Shown here: in pieces, positions 1 through 7,610 of the stretch | How the letters are laid out: each line of letters begins with the position of its first letter | Numbering within the stretch: position 1 is the stretch's first letter | NCBI GenBank assembly: GCA_024233835.1 | Contig: JACKPC010000006.1 | Span: 248,001-312,000, forward strand | DNA length: 64,000 nucleotides | Direction of reading: 5' to 3' | Source of the DNA: Leptospiraceae bacterium | GTDB taxonomy: Bacteria; Spirochaetota; Leptospiria; Leptospirales; Leptospiraceae | Notes under the pieces: generated by a model | The model's database searches: none | The model's input: only the letters and a program-made list of their open reading frames with translations | Told to the model about the DNA's origin: nothing | Position numbers and translations under genes: made by a program

Positions 1-1160
1 CCATTAAAATTTTTCTTGTATCCCAGAATAAGTCCATCCGGGTTTTTTATTATCTCCAAAGGAACTGTGAAAAACAATTCGGGATTCACTCCGATTTCTA
101 ATGCCCTTAGATTAATTGCCATATCCATCTTTTTATATTTTTCATCCTGTCCGGGAACAGTTAAATTTGCCAGTTCTGGATTTATTGGAAACCAGCCTAT
201 ATTTACCATTTTGAAGGCAAGCATTTTTCCCCAGGCTGCATTCCCCTCTCCTGAAAAGTGAATCCCATCTGCTAATTGTCCTGCTTCCACATAATAGGAT
301 GCTTGATTATATAATACATTGTGCAGATACGGATAAAACATGTCCAGTAGATGAACACGTGAACCATGTCTTTTGAATAAGGTAGGATAAAGCTCGGTAG
401 CATATTTAATTTGTAATCTCCCAAAATAGGTTACTAATCTCACTGCTTTTTTCCATGTGAAATTTGCTCCTGAATCATAAAACCATATATTAGAATTAAA
501 AGCAGGTGCAGCTGTCATTAATAGTAACTCATGAGGCTTTTGTACAATAGGAATCTGGTTGGAAAGAAAATAATTAGATACCTTATACATCCCAGCGACA
601 ACTTTGTTCTCATGAGCTTCCATATGCCAGAGCCAAAAAGCTTCATCCTTTGGATTCTTCTTTCCGGTCAGGTAACTATAAATTGCTTCAACTGGGTTTT
701 TTCTAAATTCCCAGAGCAAATATAGTGCACTTACGTTCTCTAACTCCTGGTAAAATGTAAGAATATCATTTCCTCCTAATTGAAGAATTGCCTTTTCTGC
801 TGTTAGATAAGGTGCATGATATGTACCCATACATTCATCAATCCTATAGTCCCAATTGCCTTCATCCTTGCCATTGTTCGGCAGAAGATGGGATTTATAC
901 GTTGCCCTTGAACCACCCCAACCTAAATTTTGTATTGCATTTAAATGTGATCTATCAATAATTTGAGTATTATTAATTCCGGCATTTAATATATATTTTG
1001 AAGTAGGATCGGTAGCAATTATTTGGGAACGACTATCTCCGATAATTGTTATTTGAGTGTCGTATGCTGAAATCAAACAACTGGGTGGTGAAAATTGAGC
1101 TTGTAAAAAACCTATTGGAATCATATATAAAATTAGATTAAATAAATACTTCTTTTTCAT
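1..1160 (-). CDS. Secreted SGNH/GDSL-type hydrolase (3' end outside the window)
   Basis: The frame runs open from an ATG near 1160 to base 1, so about 386 codons are visible and the C-terminus is missing. A hydrophobic signal peptide opens the protein. Three SGNH blocks can be read: GDSR (about residues 41-44, nucleophile Ser43), GGND (about 129-132) and DGIH near residue 300, which would supply the Asp and His of the catalytic triad. The family cleaves or transfers acyl and acetyl esters; the substrate here is unknown. It is the last visible gene of operon A and starts 11 bases after the previous stop. The SGNH protein at 9704-11323 shares the GDSR and GGN(D/N) pattern. The family is well supported; the exact start could be off by a few bases. 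Confidence 0.7.
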   Translation of the reverse strand, partial: MKKKYLFNLILYMIPIGFLQAQFSPPSCLISAYDTQITIIGDSRSQIIATDPTSKYILNAGINNTQIIDRSHLNAIQNLGWGGSRATYKSHLLPNNGKDEGNWDYRIDECMGTYHAPYLTAEKAILQLGGNDILTFYQELENVSALYLLWEFRKNPVEAIYSYLTGKKNPKDEAFWLWHMEAHENKVVAGMYKVSNYFLSNQIPIVQKPHELLLMTAAPAFNSNIWFYDSGANFTWKKAVRLVTYFGRLQIKYATELYPTLFKRHGSRVHLLDMFYPYLHNVLYNQASYYVEAGQLADGIHFSGEGNAAWGKMLAFKMVNIGWFPINPELANLTVPGQDEKYKKMDMAINLRALEIGVNPELFFTVPLEIIKNPDGLILGYKKNFN

Positions 1161-1171
1161 TGTTTTTTCCT

Positions 1172-1681
1172 CTATCTTATATTTACTATTAATTTTTGAA
1201 ACTGAAATGTTTGTATACAATATAATATATCATTATTATAATAGGTATCAAAGATTCCCATGTGATTTATATCAAAAATAATCCTTTTTAATTCATAACC
1301 TGGTGGTGGATTTGAAACTTCACTTCGATACCACTCATAGTTTCCATTAAGTGCATTAAAACTTTGTTCGGGAGTTTTACATGCTAATCGTATTCTTTCT
1401 GTTATTGATGATGTAATGATAGGTTGCTTTGTATCATAGTTATAGATTAATCCACTATCAACTTTTTGTGTTAAGCATCCACCTGAACCATGACCTTCTT
1501 CCTTAACACTACCTTCCTGATTACAAGAGTTAATCCATTCTATCTGTTTTTGAAGCATATAACAGGCATCACCATTTTCCTGTTTAGTTCCAAAACAAGA
1601 TGTCTTTTTATCGGAACAACCGTAAAAGATAAAAAAGAAAAGACTTATATACATTAACAAATCATCTTTGAACCAATTCAT
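1172..1681 (-). CDS. Small lipoprotein, function unknown
   Basis: The 169-residue product has a hydrophobic stretch (LLMYISLFFFIF) followed by a lipobox ending FYGC at residue 22, so it is predicted to be a membrane-anchored lipoprotein. The mature part is rich in cysteine (at least six further Cys), which suggests disulfides outside the cytoplasm. The start at 1681 is supported by GGGAGGA eight bases upstream, although this places the start 20 bases inside the end of the protease gene before it, which points to translational coupling. It sits third in operon A, between the matrixin-like protease and the SGNH hydrolase. I recognise no domain. Confidence 0.65.
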   Translation of the reverse strand: MNWFKDDLLMYISLFFFIFYGCSDKKTSCFGTKQENGDACYMLQKQIEWINSCNQEGSVKEEGHGSGGCLTQKVDSGLIYNYDTKQPIITSSITERIRLACKTPEQSFNALNGNYEWYRSEVSNPPPGYELKRIIFDINHMGIFDTYYNNDILYCIQTFQFQKLIVNIR

Positions 1682-2816
1682 TTTTCATTTCCTCCCGTAT
1701 GATAATTAATGCTTTTAACTCACTTTCTATAAAGTTCATATACATTTCATCCAAATCATTTTTATATAACTCTATAGCTCTTTGCGTATCTTTGATTTGA
1801 ATGGAAACAATCAGGACTGAAGCTTCAAGGGAATCTTTACTTAATTTTTCGACTTTAACTTTCAGTTCATTCAAAGAAATCAACAGATGTTCCTCGGCAG
1901 AATAAGCACCTTCAGAATACGCTGAATGATATAAATCCTGAAATCCGCGATTTTTTGCAAGCCTCGCTTCTTCGGTATGGTATCCTTTTGTAATTAAAAA
2001 GCTTTGGTGATTATTATATGCTACAATTTCCTCTGAACTAAAAACAGGAATGTTGCAATTTTTAACATTACATTGCTCTTCTATTTCCTCATAAAAATCT
2101 TTCATTTTATTAAAAGTTGCTATTTCCTTATCAGTAGCCAAACCATACAAATAGCTAATTCCAGCAATGTCTACACTTGATGGCTTGTAAATAATGTAAG
2201 GAATTTTATACATTACGTCTGTTTTTAAAGGTTCTGTTTGTCCTCCCGTTAAACGACTCTGACACTCTACTTCAGTTTCTCCGGGTGAGCAATGACCAAG
2301 ACCAACAATATGTCCGAACTCATGGGATACTTTTGCTTTTATAAAATCATTATTTTCATAAGCATTTTTAAATAAATTTTTGTTGAACTGGATATCAAAA
2401 TGAAGAATGTCATTCTCCTCTTCACAGCTCCATATCTGGGAACAGGAGAATGAAGTGCAATCTGGATCCAGCACACTTTCATTTATGTAGATTGAATTGT
2501 CGGCTTTTTTTAAACTCTCAGTACATGACGTATCTGAAGAAAAGTTCGCATAAGAAACCGAAGAACCTCCATCATAAACAAAGTTAAAATGAGAATTCGT
2601 TTCTAACATGGACCAGCTTTTTGCTGCTGCTTGGATAATATCCAAATAGTTCTTATTACTTTCTATATCTGAATTTATAACTTTGAACTTCACTACAGGG
2701 AAACTTGCTTTCCATTTTAACTTATCTCCAGTAAGAAGTGAAAAATTAAAAAAGAACAGGCAAGGTAGAAATAAAGCCAGAACTTTAAATATGTAGTTTT
2801 TATTAGTAGTTTTCAT
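1662..2816 (-). CDS. Secreted matrixin-like zinc metalloprotease (metzincin)
   Basis: The 384-residue protein begins with a signal peptide (about residues 1-30). Its catalytic core carries HEFGHIVGLGH at residues 165-175, the HExxHxxGxxH zinc site of metzincins. The following TDVMYKIPY supplies the Met-turn (Met202), and DIAGISYLYG after it is typical of the end of M10/matrixin catalytic domains. No cysteine-switch propeptide is visible. About 150 residues follow the catalytic domain, rich in Glu and Lys and probably helical. The ATG at 2816 is preferred over an in-frame ATG at 2879: GAGGA lies at the right distance upstream and it leaves a 10-base gap after the lipoprotein gene. It probably degrades or processes extracellular or surface proteins; the substrate is unknown. 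Confidence 0.85.
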   Translation of the reverse strand: MKTTNKNYIFKVLALFLPCLFFFNFSLLTGDKLKWKASFPVVKFKVINSDIESNKNYLDIIQAAAKSWSMLETNSHFNFVYDGGSSVSYANFSSDTSCTESLKKADNSIYINESVLDPDCTSFSCSQIWSCEEENDILHFDIQFNKNLFKNAYENNDFIKAKVSHEFGHIVGLGHCSPGETEVECQSRLTGGQTEPLKTDVMYKIPYIIYKPSSVDIAGISYLYGLATDKEIATFNKMKDFYEEIEEQCNVKNCNIPVFSSEEIVAYNNHQSFLITKGYHTEEARLAKNRGFQDLYHSAYSEGAYSAEEHLLISLNELKVKVEKLSKDSLEASVLIVSIQIKDTQRAIELYKNDLDEMYMNFIESELKALIIIREEMKNELVQR

Positions 2817-2826
2817 TTTAATATCC

Positions 2827-4320
2827 TCAAAGATTAATTTTACCCATATCACCATATACAGTACTATACCGTTCACCATATTTCTTTAAGAAATAAATTG
2901 AAGTCTCATTCAGCTTAAATTCAGGCATAGAGGTTACATGCAAAACTTTTCCCTGGCATTTTCCTCCAATCATTTTTAATGGAAAATACTCTATATTGCT
3001 ACTGTCCCCCCTCAAAGTATCTTCTACTTTGATTGACAAAATGCTATAAATCACCTGATTGCCACGAACATTATTAGACAGTTCACATCCTATAGAATTA
3101 ACCCTCCCTTCAAATATTATTTCCGCTTCTTTTATTACAGTATTTGCATATTCTCCGAGTGCATTTTGAACCCTCAAATCCTGTTCGGCTGTCATAGAAA
3201 GAATGGAAACAACTTTAAGTGTAGGCTCCATTACATAACCACTATCCAGGGTATTATAAACGGATAGATTCGGGTCAAAATCGAGAATGATTTCCGTCAC
3301 ACGACCTCCCCGCAGGTTAAAAGGCCCTGGAATCTGAAAGCTTCTCGTATACTCGTTTGTAATCGTCAGGGGTTTAGATTCATATTCAAGTTCTATAGAG
3401 TTACCATCATTTAACTGTATTTTAAAATACAGATATTCTCCCTTCGGTAGAAGATCATTGCCCACAAGTAAAACTGCACTATCCCTCAAAGAAAGCAAAT
3501 CAAAAGTAAAAGGATTTTGATTCAATACGTAAACCTCTCCCGTATTTTTTGTCACCGAGATAGACTTCATATTTATCCAGATCTTATCGATAGGGAAATG
3601 AACATTATAGCCTCTTGCTTCAAATTCAACCTGTGAACGATATTCTGCGTTGTTTTGCTGATAATGAACAACCTTTGTTTGAGTCGGCCTCGAATGAAGT
3701 GTGCTGAGTTTACCTTTTTCAACCTTGAAATGGTGCATAAACTGTATTCTCTTTTTAACAAAATTTAAAGGGTAAAGTACATCCCTGTATTTAATCTGAT
3801 GGAAAGTGTTTTCCGTTTTCTTTCCTTTACCATTCAGTTCGTAGAGATTCACCCTTAGATATTCATAATCTCCCGCTTCAAGGCGAAGGTTATTAAAAAT
3901 AGCCGCATATTTTTTATCCTTTTCAAATATTTTGATTACGGATGATGGTGCGGGAAGAATAAGTTTTTCTTTACCAGCAGGTTTAACTTCTATGTTCTCA
4001 ACAGTCAGGGTAAAGTAATCAAATGGCTCCGCTTCTTCTTTATGGCTATTACCCGAAACAAAAATATTATGGGAAATGTCCTCATAATCGAGAACAAAAT
4101 GCACAAGTCCCTTGTTTTCAGGTGGAGGAATCGGGTCATCCTGTAACTTAATCCTCAGGTAGGTTTTGTCGTCCGGGATAAGGGCTTTTCCATCCCCGTC
4201 CCTCGGAACGTCGTAAGTTCCGGGCATTATCATACTGGCACCGGCCAAACTTAAGAGTTCTGTATCGGCTTTATCTCCTTTCATCCCAATAGGCACACAG
4301 GCAAAGCCGAAAAAGAGCAA
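2827..4320 (-). CDS. Lipoprotein with two DUF4382-like domains, apparently phase-variable
   Basis: The body encodes about 490 residues after a lipobox FGFAC. Two stretches (about residues 65-165 and 235-330) resemble the Ig-like DUF4382 fold, each with an LEAGDY or LPKGEY turn. The C-terminal 130 residues look like a small beta domain that I loosely associate with protease partners. In the present sequence the only in-frame start is the TTG at 4320, which leaves just seven residues before the lipobox Cys. A better ATG at 4378 has AAGGAG upstream but is out of frame across five copies of a heptamer (4341-4375). With four copies it would read MKVQSSKFKVQSVLAV followed by a hydrophobic core and the lipobox. 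First gene of operon A, so its state may also affect the protease behind it. Family assignments are tentative; the frame arithmetic is read directly. Confidence 0.7.
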   Translation of the reverse strand: MLFFGFACVPIGMKGDKADTELLSLAGASMIMPGTYDVPRDGDGKALIPDDKTYLRIKLQDDPIPPPENKGLVHFVLDYEDISHNIFVSGNSHKEEAEPFDYFTLTVENIEVKPAGKEKLILPAPSSVIKIFEKDKKYAAIFNNLRLEAGDYEYLRVNLYELNGKGKKTENTFHQIKYRDVLYPLNFVKKRIQFMHHFKVEKGKLSTLHSRPTQTKVVHYQQNNAEYRSQVEFEARGYNVHFPIDKIWINMKSISVTKNTGEVYVLNQNPFTFDLLSLRDSAVLLVGNDLLPKGEYLYFKIQLNDGNSIELEYESKPLTITNEYTRSFQIPGPFNLRGGRVTEIILDFDPNLSVYNTLDSGYVMEPTLKVVSILSMTAEQDLRVQNALGEYANTVIKEAEIIFEGRVNSIGCELSNNVRGNQVIYSILSIKVEDTLRGDSSNIEYFPLKMIGGKCQGKVLHVTSMPEFKLNETSIYFLKKYGERYSTVYGDMGKINL

Positions 4321-4340
4321 AAAAACAGCTAAAACACTTT

Positions 4341-4375
4341 GAACTTTGAACTTTGAACTTTGAACTTTGAACTTT
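4341..4375 (-). repeat. Heptanucleotide tandem repeat, five copies, in a signal-peptide region
   Basis: The plus strand reads GAACTTT five times without a mismatch, followed by CAT (the complement of an ATG at 4378) and preceded by a partial copy. The unit is not a multiple of three, so each gain or loss shifts the frame between the ATG and the lipoprotein body. The distance from 4378 to the in-frame codon at 4320 is 58 bases. Loss of one unit (51) or gain of two (72) restores the frame. A run of seven A at 4319-4325 is a second place where slippage, or a sequencing error, could do the same. Confidence 0.95.
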
Positions 4376-4439
4376 CATTTTATCCTTTTCTCCTTAAAAT
4401 ACGTCAATACTACTGACAAATATTACTGACTCTATTCTC

Positions 4440-4469
4440 AGTATAGAATCATTTTATAGCCTCAGTCAA
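4440..4469 (-). promoter_or_regulatory. Probable sigma70-type promoter of operon A
   Basis: On the minus strand TTGACT (4469-4464) and TATACT (4445-4440) are separated by 18 bases. Transcription would start near 4433, giving a leader of about 55 bases that contains AAGGAG just before the ATG at 4378. This supports 4378 as the intended start of the lipoprotein gene. Confidence 0.5.
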
Positions 4470-4545
4470 GTAATTTTATTTATATTTATTTATAATTAAA
4501 TAAAATAAATACAAATAATCTTAAAAATACTTGCAGAAAATTATA

Positions 4546-4573
4546 TTGATAAATATTTCAACTAAATTACTAT
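4546..4573 (+). promoter_or_regulatory. Possible promoter of the HU-like gene
   Basis: TTGATA (4546-4551) and TACTAT (4568-4573) are 16 bases apart and lie about 75 bases before the start codon at 4647, divergent from the operon A promoter. The surrounding sequence is very AT-rich, so chance matches are likely. Confidence 0.35.
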
Positions 4574-4646
4574 TTAAGCGAAAATCTGCATTTAAACGTA
4601 AGATAGTAAAATTAAAAACTTTAAACTAAAAATCAGGAGAGTATCT

Positions 4647-5357
4647 ATGATACTTTACAATATATACGAAACCTCTTTCAGAAATCAATCCGGTAAATAC
4701 CATTCTCGTGCCCTTACCCTGAAAAGCCATGGAACGGAAGAAATCGTAAACCGTATGCTGGAAGGTGGCTCCACTGTGACCAAAAGCGACATCTTCGCCG
4801 TTCTCAATGACATGAAACGTGCCATTCAAAATACTATTGCCAACGGAGAAAGGGTCAACATCGAAGGCTTCTGCCAGTTCTATCCCCTCGTTCAGGGCAC
4901 TTTTGAAGACAGGTATGATACTTTTGACCCTTCAAGGCATAAACTTGATGTTGGAGTAAAGGTATCTTCCGAGTTCAAAGAACCCATAATGAAAGCAAAA
5001 GTAGAGAAGTTCCGTTTACCCAAAAATGCACCGGAAATATTCGACTTCAATGACTTTAAAACGGGTGAAAGCAATTCTCGCATTTTTCCACTTGTTATAG
5101 GTTCCTTAAAGGGTAGGATACTAAAGCTTGACCCGGAAACTGAGGATGAAGGACTCTTTTTACAGAACATGTCCGATTTGAGCTATCATAAAGTTGAAAT
5201 GATTTCAAAGAATAATCCTTCAGAACTCATGTTTCTCTGCCCCGCAGAAATTGCGGAAGGTGTTCCTTACCGTTTCGAACTGAGAAATCGTGTTAAAAAA
5301 TTAGGTAAATTGTTTGTAACAAGGTTTTTTATCGAACTAACCGGCGCGCTTAACTGA
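4647..5357 (+). CDS. HU/IHF-like DNA-binding protein with DUF4469-like C-terminal domain
   Basis: Residues 1 to about 125 match the divergent HU-like fold: a paired-helix region, then GERVNIEGFCQFYPLVQGTF, which corresponds to the HU saddle of the type V.L.GLG.F...L.G.F. Residues about 145-235 resemble DUF4469, an Ig-like domain often attached to this HU variant, including the pattern NNPSELMFLCPAEIAEGVPYR. The start follows AGGAG by six to seven bases. The protein probably binds DNA as a nucleoid-associated or regulatory factor; targets are unknown. The gene is single and diverges from operon A. Confidence 0.75.
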   Translation: MILYNIYETSFRNQSGKYHSRALTLKSHGTEEIVNRMLEGGSTVTKSDIFAVLNDMKRAIQNTIANGERVNIEGFCQFYPLVQGTFEDRYDTFDPSRHKLDVGVKVSSEFKEPIMKAKVEKFRLPKNAPEIFDFNDFKTGESNSRIFPLVIGSLKGRILKLDPETEDEGLFLQNMSDLSYHKVEMISKNNPSELMFLCPAEIAEGVPYRFELRNRVKKLGKLFVTRFFIELTGALN

Positions 5358-5365
5358 GCCTTTTT

Positions 5366-5390
5366 AAGCTTCCTTTTCATAAGGAAGCTT
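5366..5390 (+). terminator. Hairpin after the HU-like gene
   Basis: A perfect 10-bp stem, AAGCTTCCTT and AAGGAAGCTT around a five-base loop, lies 8 bases after the stop codon. The T-run is on the 5' side rather than the 3' side, so it is not a textbook intrinsic terminator. A related sequence, AAGCTTCCTTCCCGAAAG, is found near 8968 at the end of the PilZ gene. Confidence 0.4.
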
Positions 5391-5447
5391 ACGATTCTTC
5401 CCAAAAAATACTTGCTTTTCGGGTTTAAGAAAGCTCATTCTATACAA

Positions 5448-6107
5448 ATGAGCGATTTTTTACAGCCGGTAAGCCTTGAAAGTCTCCTAAGGAATAAGGA
5501 CTTTATCATTATTGGTGAACAGATTCTATTCTTTGATAAAGAAACCGGGCAATATGTCATCACGCAGATCAGTTCTGATAAACGATTCACAGCAGATGAT
5601 TATGCCAAACTACCCTACCGCGCACCTTACCAGCTCATAGAAGGAGAACTTGTTTTTATGGCTTCACCCTACCTGAATCATCAGATTATTTCTTCCAAGC
5701 TAGTAACCTTATTAAATATTTATATCTTAAAAGAAAAATTGGGTACACTATGCCATGCACCTATGGATGTTCATCTGGATGAAGAAAATATCTATCAACC
5801 GGATATACTCTTTGTTTCCATCAAACGTTCTTCTATATTGAGTAAATTTATCTTTGGAGCACCGGACTTTGTTCTCGAAATCATTTCTAAATCCACAGAA
5901 AACAAAGACAGAAATGAAAAGATGCGCAACTACGGCAAATTCGGTGTAGATGAATACTGGATAGTAAACCTGAAAAAAGAAAACATCGAAGTCTATCACA
6001 ACCAGATAGGAATTATGATTCACCAAAAAACAGCAGAAAAAGGAGATAGTATCACATCCAGAGCCATTAAAGGATTCACATTAAATGTGGGAGATGTGTT
6101 TGCTTAG
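5448..6107 (+). CDS. Uma2-family PD-(D/E)XK nuclease-like protein, copy 1
   Basis: The protein of about 219 residues shows the Uma2 core: YQPDILFVS (active-site Asp), VLEIISKST (Glu) and KMRNYGKFGVDEYWIVN. Uma2 proteins are predicted endonucleases of unknown role that expand in copy number in some lineages. I chose the ATG at 5448 because it matches the equivalent ATG of copy 3; a TTG at 5412 is also in frame. The first 70 and last 100 residues are almost identical to copy 3 at 12845-13504, but the middle (about 5665-5755) is very different, as in a gene-conversion mosaic. It stands alone after the hairpin at 5366-5390. Confidence 0.8.
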   Translation: MSDFLQPVSLESLLRNKDFIIIGEQILFFDKETGQYVITQISSDKRFTADDYAKLPYRAPYQLIEGELVFMASPYLNHQIISSKLVTLLNIYILKEKLGTLCHAPMDVHLDEENIYQPDILFVSIKRSSILSKFIFGAPDFVLEIISKSTENKDRNEKMRNYGKFGVDEYWIVNLKKENIEVYHNQIGIMIHQKTAEKGDSITSRAIKGFTLNVGDVFA

Positions 6108-6137
6108 TTAATACCGGCATAGAATGAGTTTCCCCGG
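6108..6137 (+). repeat. 30-bp sequence shared with the 3' flank of Uma2 copy 2
   Basis: The bases directly after the stop of copy 1, TTAATACCGGCATAGAATGA and GTTTCCC, recur after the truncated copy at 8840-8866. Copy 3 lacks this flank. Read on the minus strand it could encode ETHSMPVLT, so it may be part of an older gene. Confidence 0.8.
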
Positions 6138-6192
6138 CTCAATGATTGATGTTTTTTCAATTTTTGTATTTGGTTTGGGCTGGCAGTTAATT

Positions 6193-6678
6193 TTAGAGAT
6201 AATTAACAATTTCTTTTCCGGTGAATTTGTGTTCTTCCAGAAGTTCGTTTATATCCTTTAGTCTACAACAGGCTTCACCGGGAATTCTTTGGCTTTTTTT
6301 ATAAAAATCAAGGCAGGCCTTTGAATATTCTTCAATAATATTTTCACAAAAAGAGGATAGGATATAATCAAAAGGTCTACCGTCATCGTGCTCTGGATAA
6401 GAGCGAAGTTCTTCTTCTATATTATCAAGTGAGAATGTATAAAATATCTTATATTTTACGAAATTGGATGCGATACTTCTTAATCGGTTTGCCCGGTGAA
6501 TGTTTATTTCCTTATCATAAATGCCGGTTCCCAATCTGGAAATATAGAATTCGAGGTCTTCATCAAATCTGTTTTCAGAAGTATAATTTAGAAGTTCGAT
6601 AAAGTCAATATACCTGATTTTCTTTAAGGTGATAATTAAATATCCCTCGATTTTAGGATCCAGACCTCCATTATTCAT
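6193..6678 (-). CDS. Hypothetical protein, second gene of a two-gene unit
   Basis: The 161-residue product is soluble, with no signal peptide or membrane segment, and is rich in Asp, Glu, Tyr and Ile. Its start codon overlaps the end of the 115-residue gene before it by eight bases, so the two are almost certainly co-transcribed and translationally coupled. I recognise no domain. The isolated two-gene layout between Uma2 copies would fit a toxin/immunity or antitoxin pair, but nothing in the sequence proves it. Confidence 0.6.
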   Translation of the reverse strand: MNNGGLDPKIEGYLIITLKKIRYIDFIELLNYTSENRFDEDLEFYISRLGTGIYDKEINIHRANRLRSIASNFVKYKIFYTFSLDNIEEELRSYPEHDDGRPFDYILSSFCENIIEEYSKACLDFYKKSQRIPGEACCRLKDINELLEEHKFTGKEIVNYL

Positions 6679-7018
6679 CTTTGAATTTTCCTTCTAAATG
6701 TGGTATAATTTCAGATTCATGAAACGAATTATCGGGATAAGGTTTAAAAATTAGTGCAATCTTATTAAAGCCTTTTGTTGAGCGAAAGAGTTCTTTTAAG
6801 GTTTGTTCTTTTTTTAGATGAAATTTAGAGCCATGAATTCTTTTATAAAGCCATATACAGAGTTTATCATATAATGAGAATTCTTCAATAGAAACCCTTT
6901 GAATTTCTTTAGTCATATCCCTATATGATTCTTTGAAGGAGTTTCTGGCTTTTTCTAATTGAACTTCTTGCTCTTTTCCTTTAATAATATACTTATCATC
7001 TTTCTCGAAAAGTTCCAT
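6671..7018 (-). CDS. Hypothetical protein, first gene of a two-gene unit
   Basis: The 115-residue product is charged (many Lys and Glu) and probably helical, with no export signal. It overlaps the start of the 161-residue gene by eight bases. A run of eight G lies 64 bases upstream of its start, at 7082-7089, within the likely promoter region. No family is recognisable to me. Confidence 0.55.
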   Translation of the reverse strand: MELFEKDDKYIIKGKEQEVQLEKARNSFKESYRDMTKEIQRVSIEEFSLYDKLCIWLYKRIHGSKFHLKKEQTLKELFRSTKGFNKIALIFKPYPDNSFHESEIIPHLEGKFKDE

Positions 7019-7081
7019 TTTACTTATTGTCTATTTAGTTTTGGAAAACGCAAGCAATTTTTACTTGCCATACTTGTGGGT

Positions 7082-7089
7082 GGGGGGGG
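7082..7089. repeat. Homopolymer of eight G
   Basis: The plus strand reads GTGGG T GGGGGGGG A here. Such a run is unusual in AT-rich DNA. It lies 64-71 bases upstream of the hypothetical gene starting at 7018, where length changes could alter promoter spacing. The stretch from 7090 to 7215 shows nothing I can identify. Confidence 0.9.
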
Positions 7090-7215
7090 AAGGAGTTAAA
7101 AGGACAAAATTACCATAAGGAACTCTTACAGCGTGTCTTAAAATAGGCTTATCTATTAAAGAAAAGCAAGCTGCAAGAGCCTGTAGCTTCATTTTCAGAC
7201 AGGCTCCTACATACT

Positions 7216-7299
7216 ATGAACCCATTTTTAAAACTGACAGTCCTTTCCGCGCTACTTCTCAGCCTAAACGCCTGTCCGAACTGGTTTTCTTACTCCTAA
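7216..7299 (+). pseudogene. Truncated lipoprotein: signal peptide and lipobox only
   Basis: An ATG at 7216 opens a 27-codon frame that begins MNPFLKLTVLSALLLSLNAC, a textbook lipoprotein signal peptide with lipobox LNAC, and stops at 7297-7299 after only seven more residues. The tandem repeat array starts three bases later. The likely reading is that the rest of a lipoprotein gene was lost when the repeat region arose or recombined. It is too short for a working lipoprotein, though a short lipopeptide cannot be excluded. Confidence 0.5.
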
Positions 7300-7301
7300 T
7301 A

Positions 7302-7436
7302 TTGTAGAGACTCGTGCATCGACGTTGTAGGGACTCGTACATCGACGTTGTAGGAGTCGTACATCGACGTTGTAGAGACTCGTGCATCGACGTTGTAGAG
7401 ACTGTGCATCGACGTTGTAGAGACTGTGCATCGACG
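7302..7436. repeat. Tandem array of six 22-23 bp units
   Basis: Six consecutive units of the type TTGTAGAGACTCGTGCATCG plus ACG fill this stretch: 7302-7324, 7325-7347, 7348-7369, 7370-7392, 7393-7414 and 7415-7436. Units vary by point changes and one-base deletions. There are no spacers, so it is not a CRISPR array. A degenerate relative is found at 12691-12728, upstream of Uma2 copy 3. Confidence 0.9.
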
Positions 7437-7510
7437 TTGCAGGCTCTCTCTCATGCCGATACAGTTCTACTACATCAGTGATATTGTTGCAATAAATAAT
7501 GGAGATATAG

Positions 7511-7551
7511 ATGATTATGCCAAACTGCCCTACCGTGCTCCTTACCAGTCT
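7511..7551 (+). pseudogene. Short fragment of a Uma2 gene
   Basis: About 40 bases, ATGATTATGCCAAACTGCCC followed by TACCGTGCTCCTTACCAG, match the Uma2 genes over the codons for DDYAKLPYRAPYQ (equivalent to about 5596-5636 and 12993-13033). Nothing before or after it matches, so it is a leftover of a further copy. Confidence 0.75.
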
Positions 7552-7610
7552 AAACCCACAGAAAGCTTTTTGGTTTGATTTTTCGTACTTCCCCGGTAAG
7601 TATGACAGGA

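Noticed and set aside
7302..7436. Possible CRISPR array
   Set aside because: The units follow each other directly with no spacers, they are only 22-23 bp and there are no cas genes in the window.
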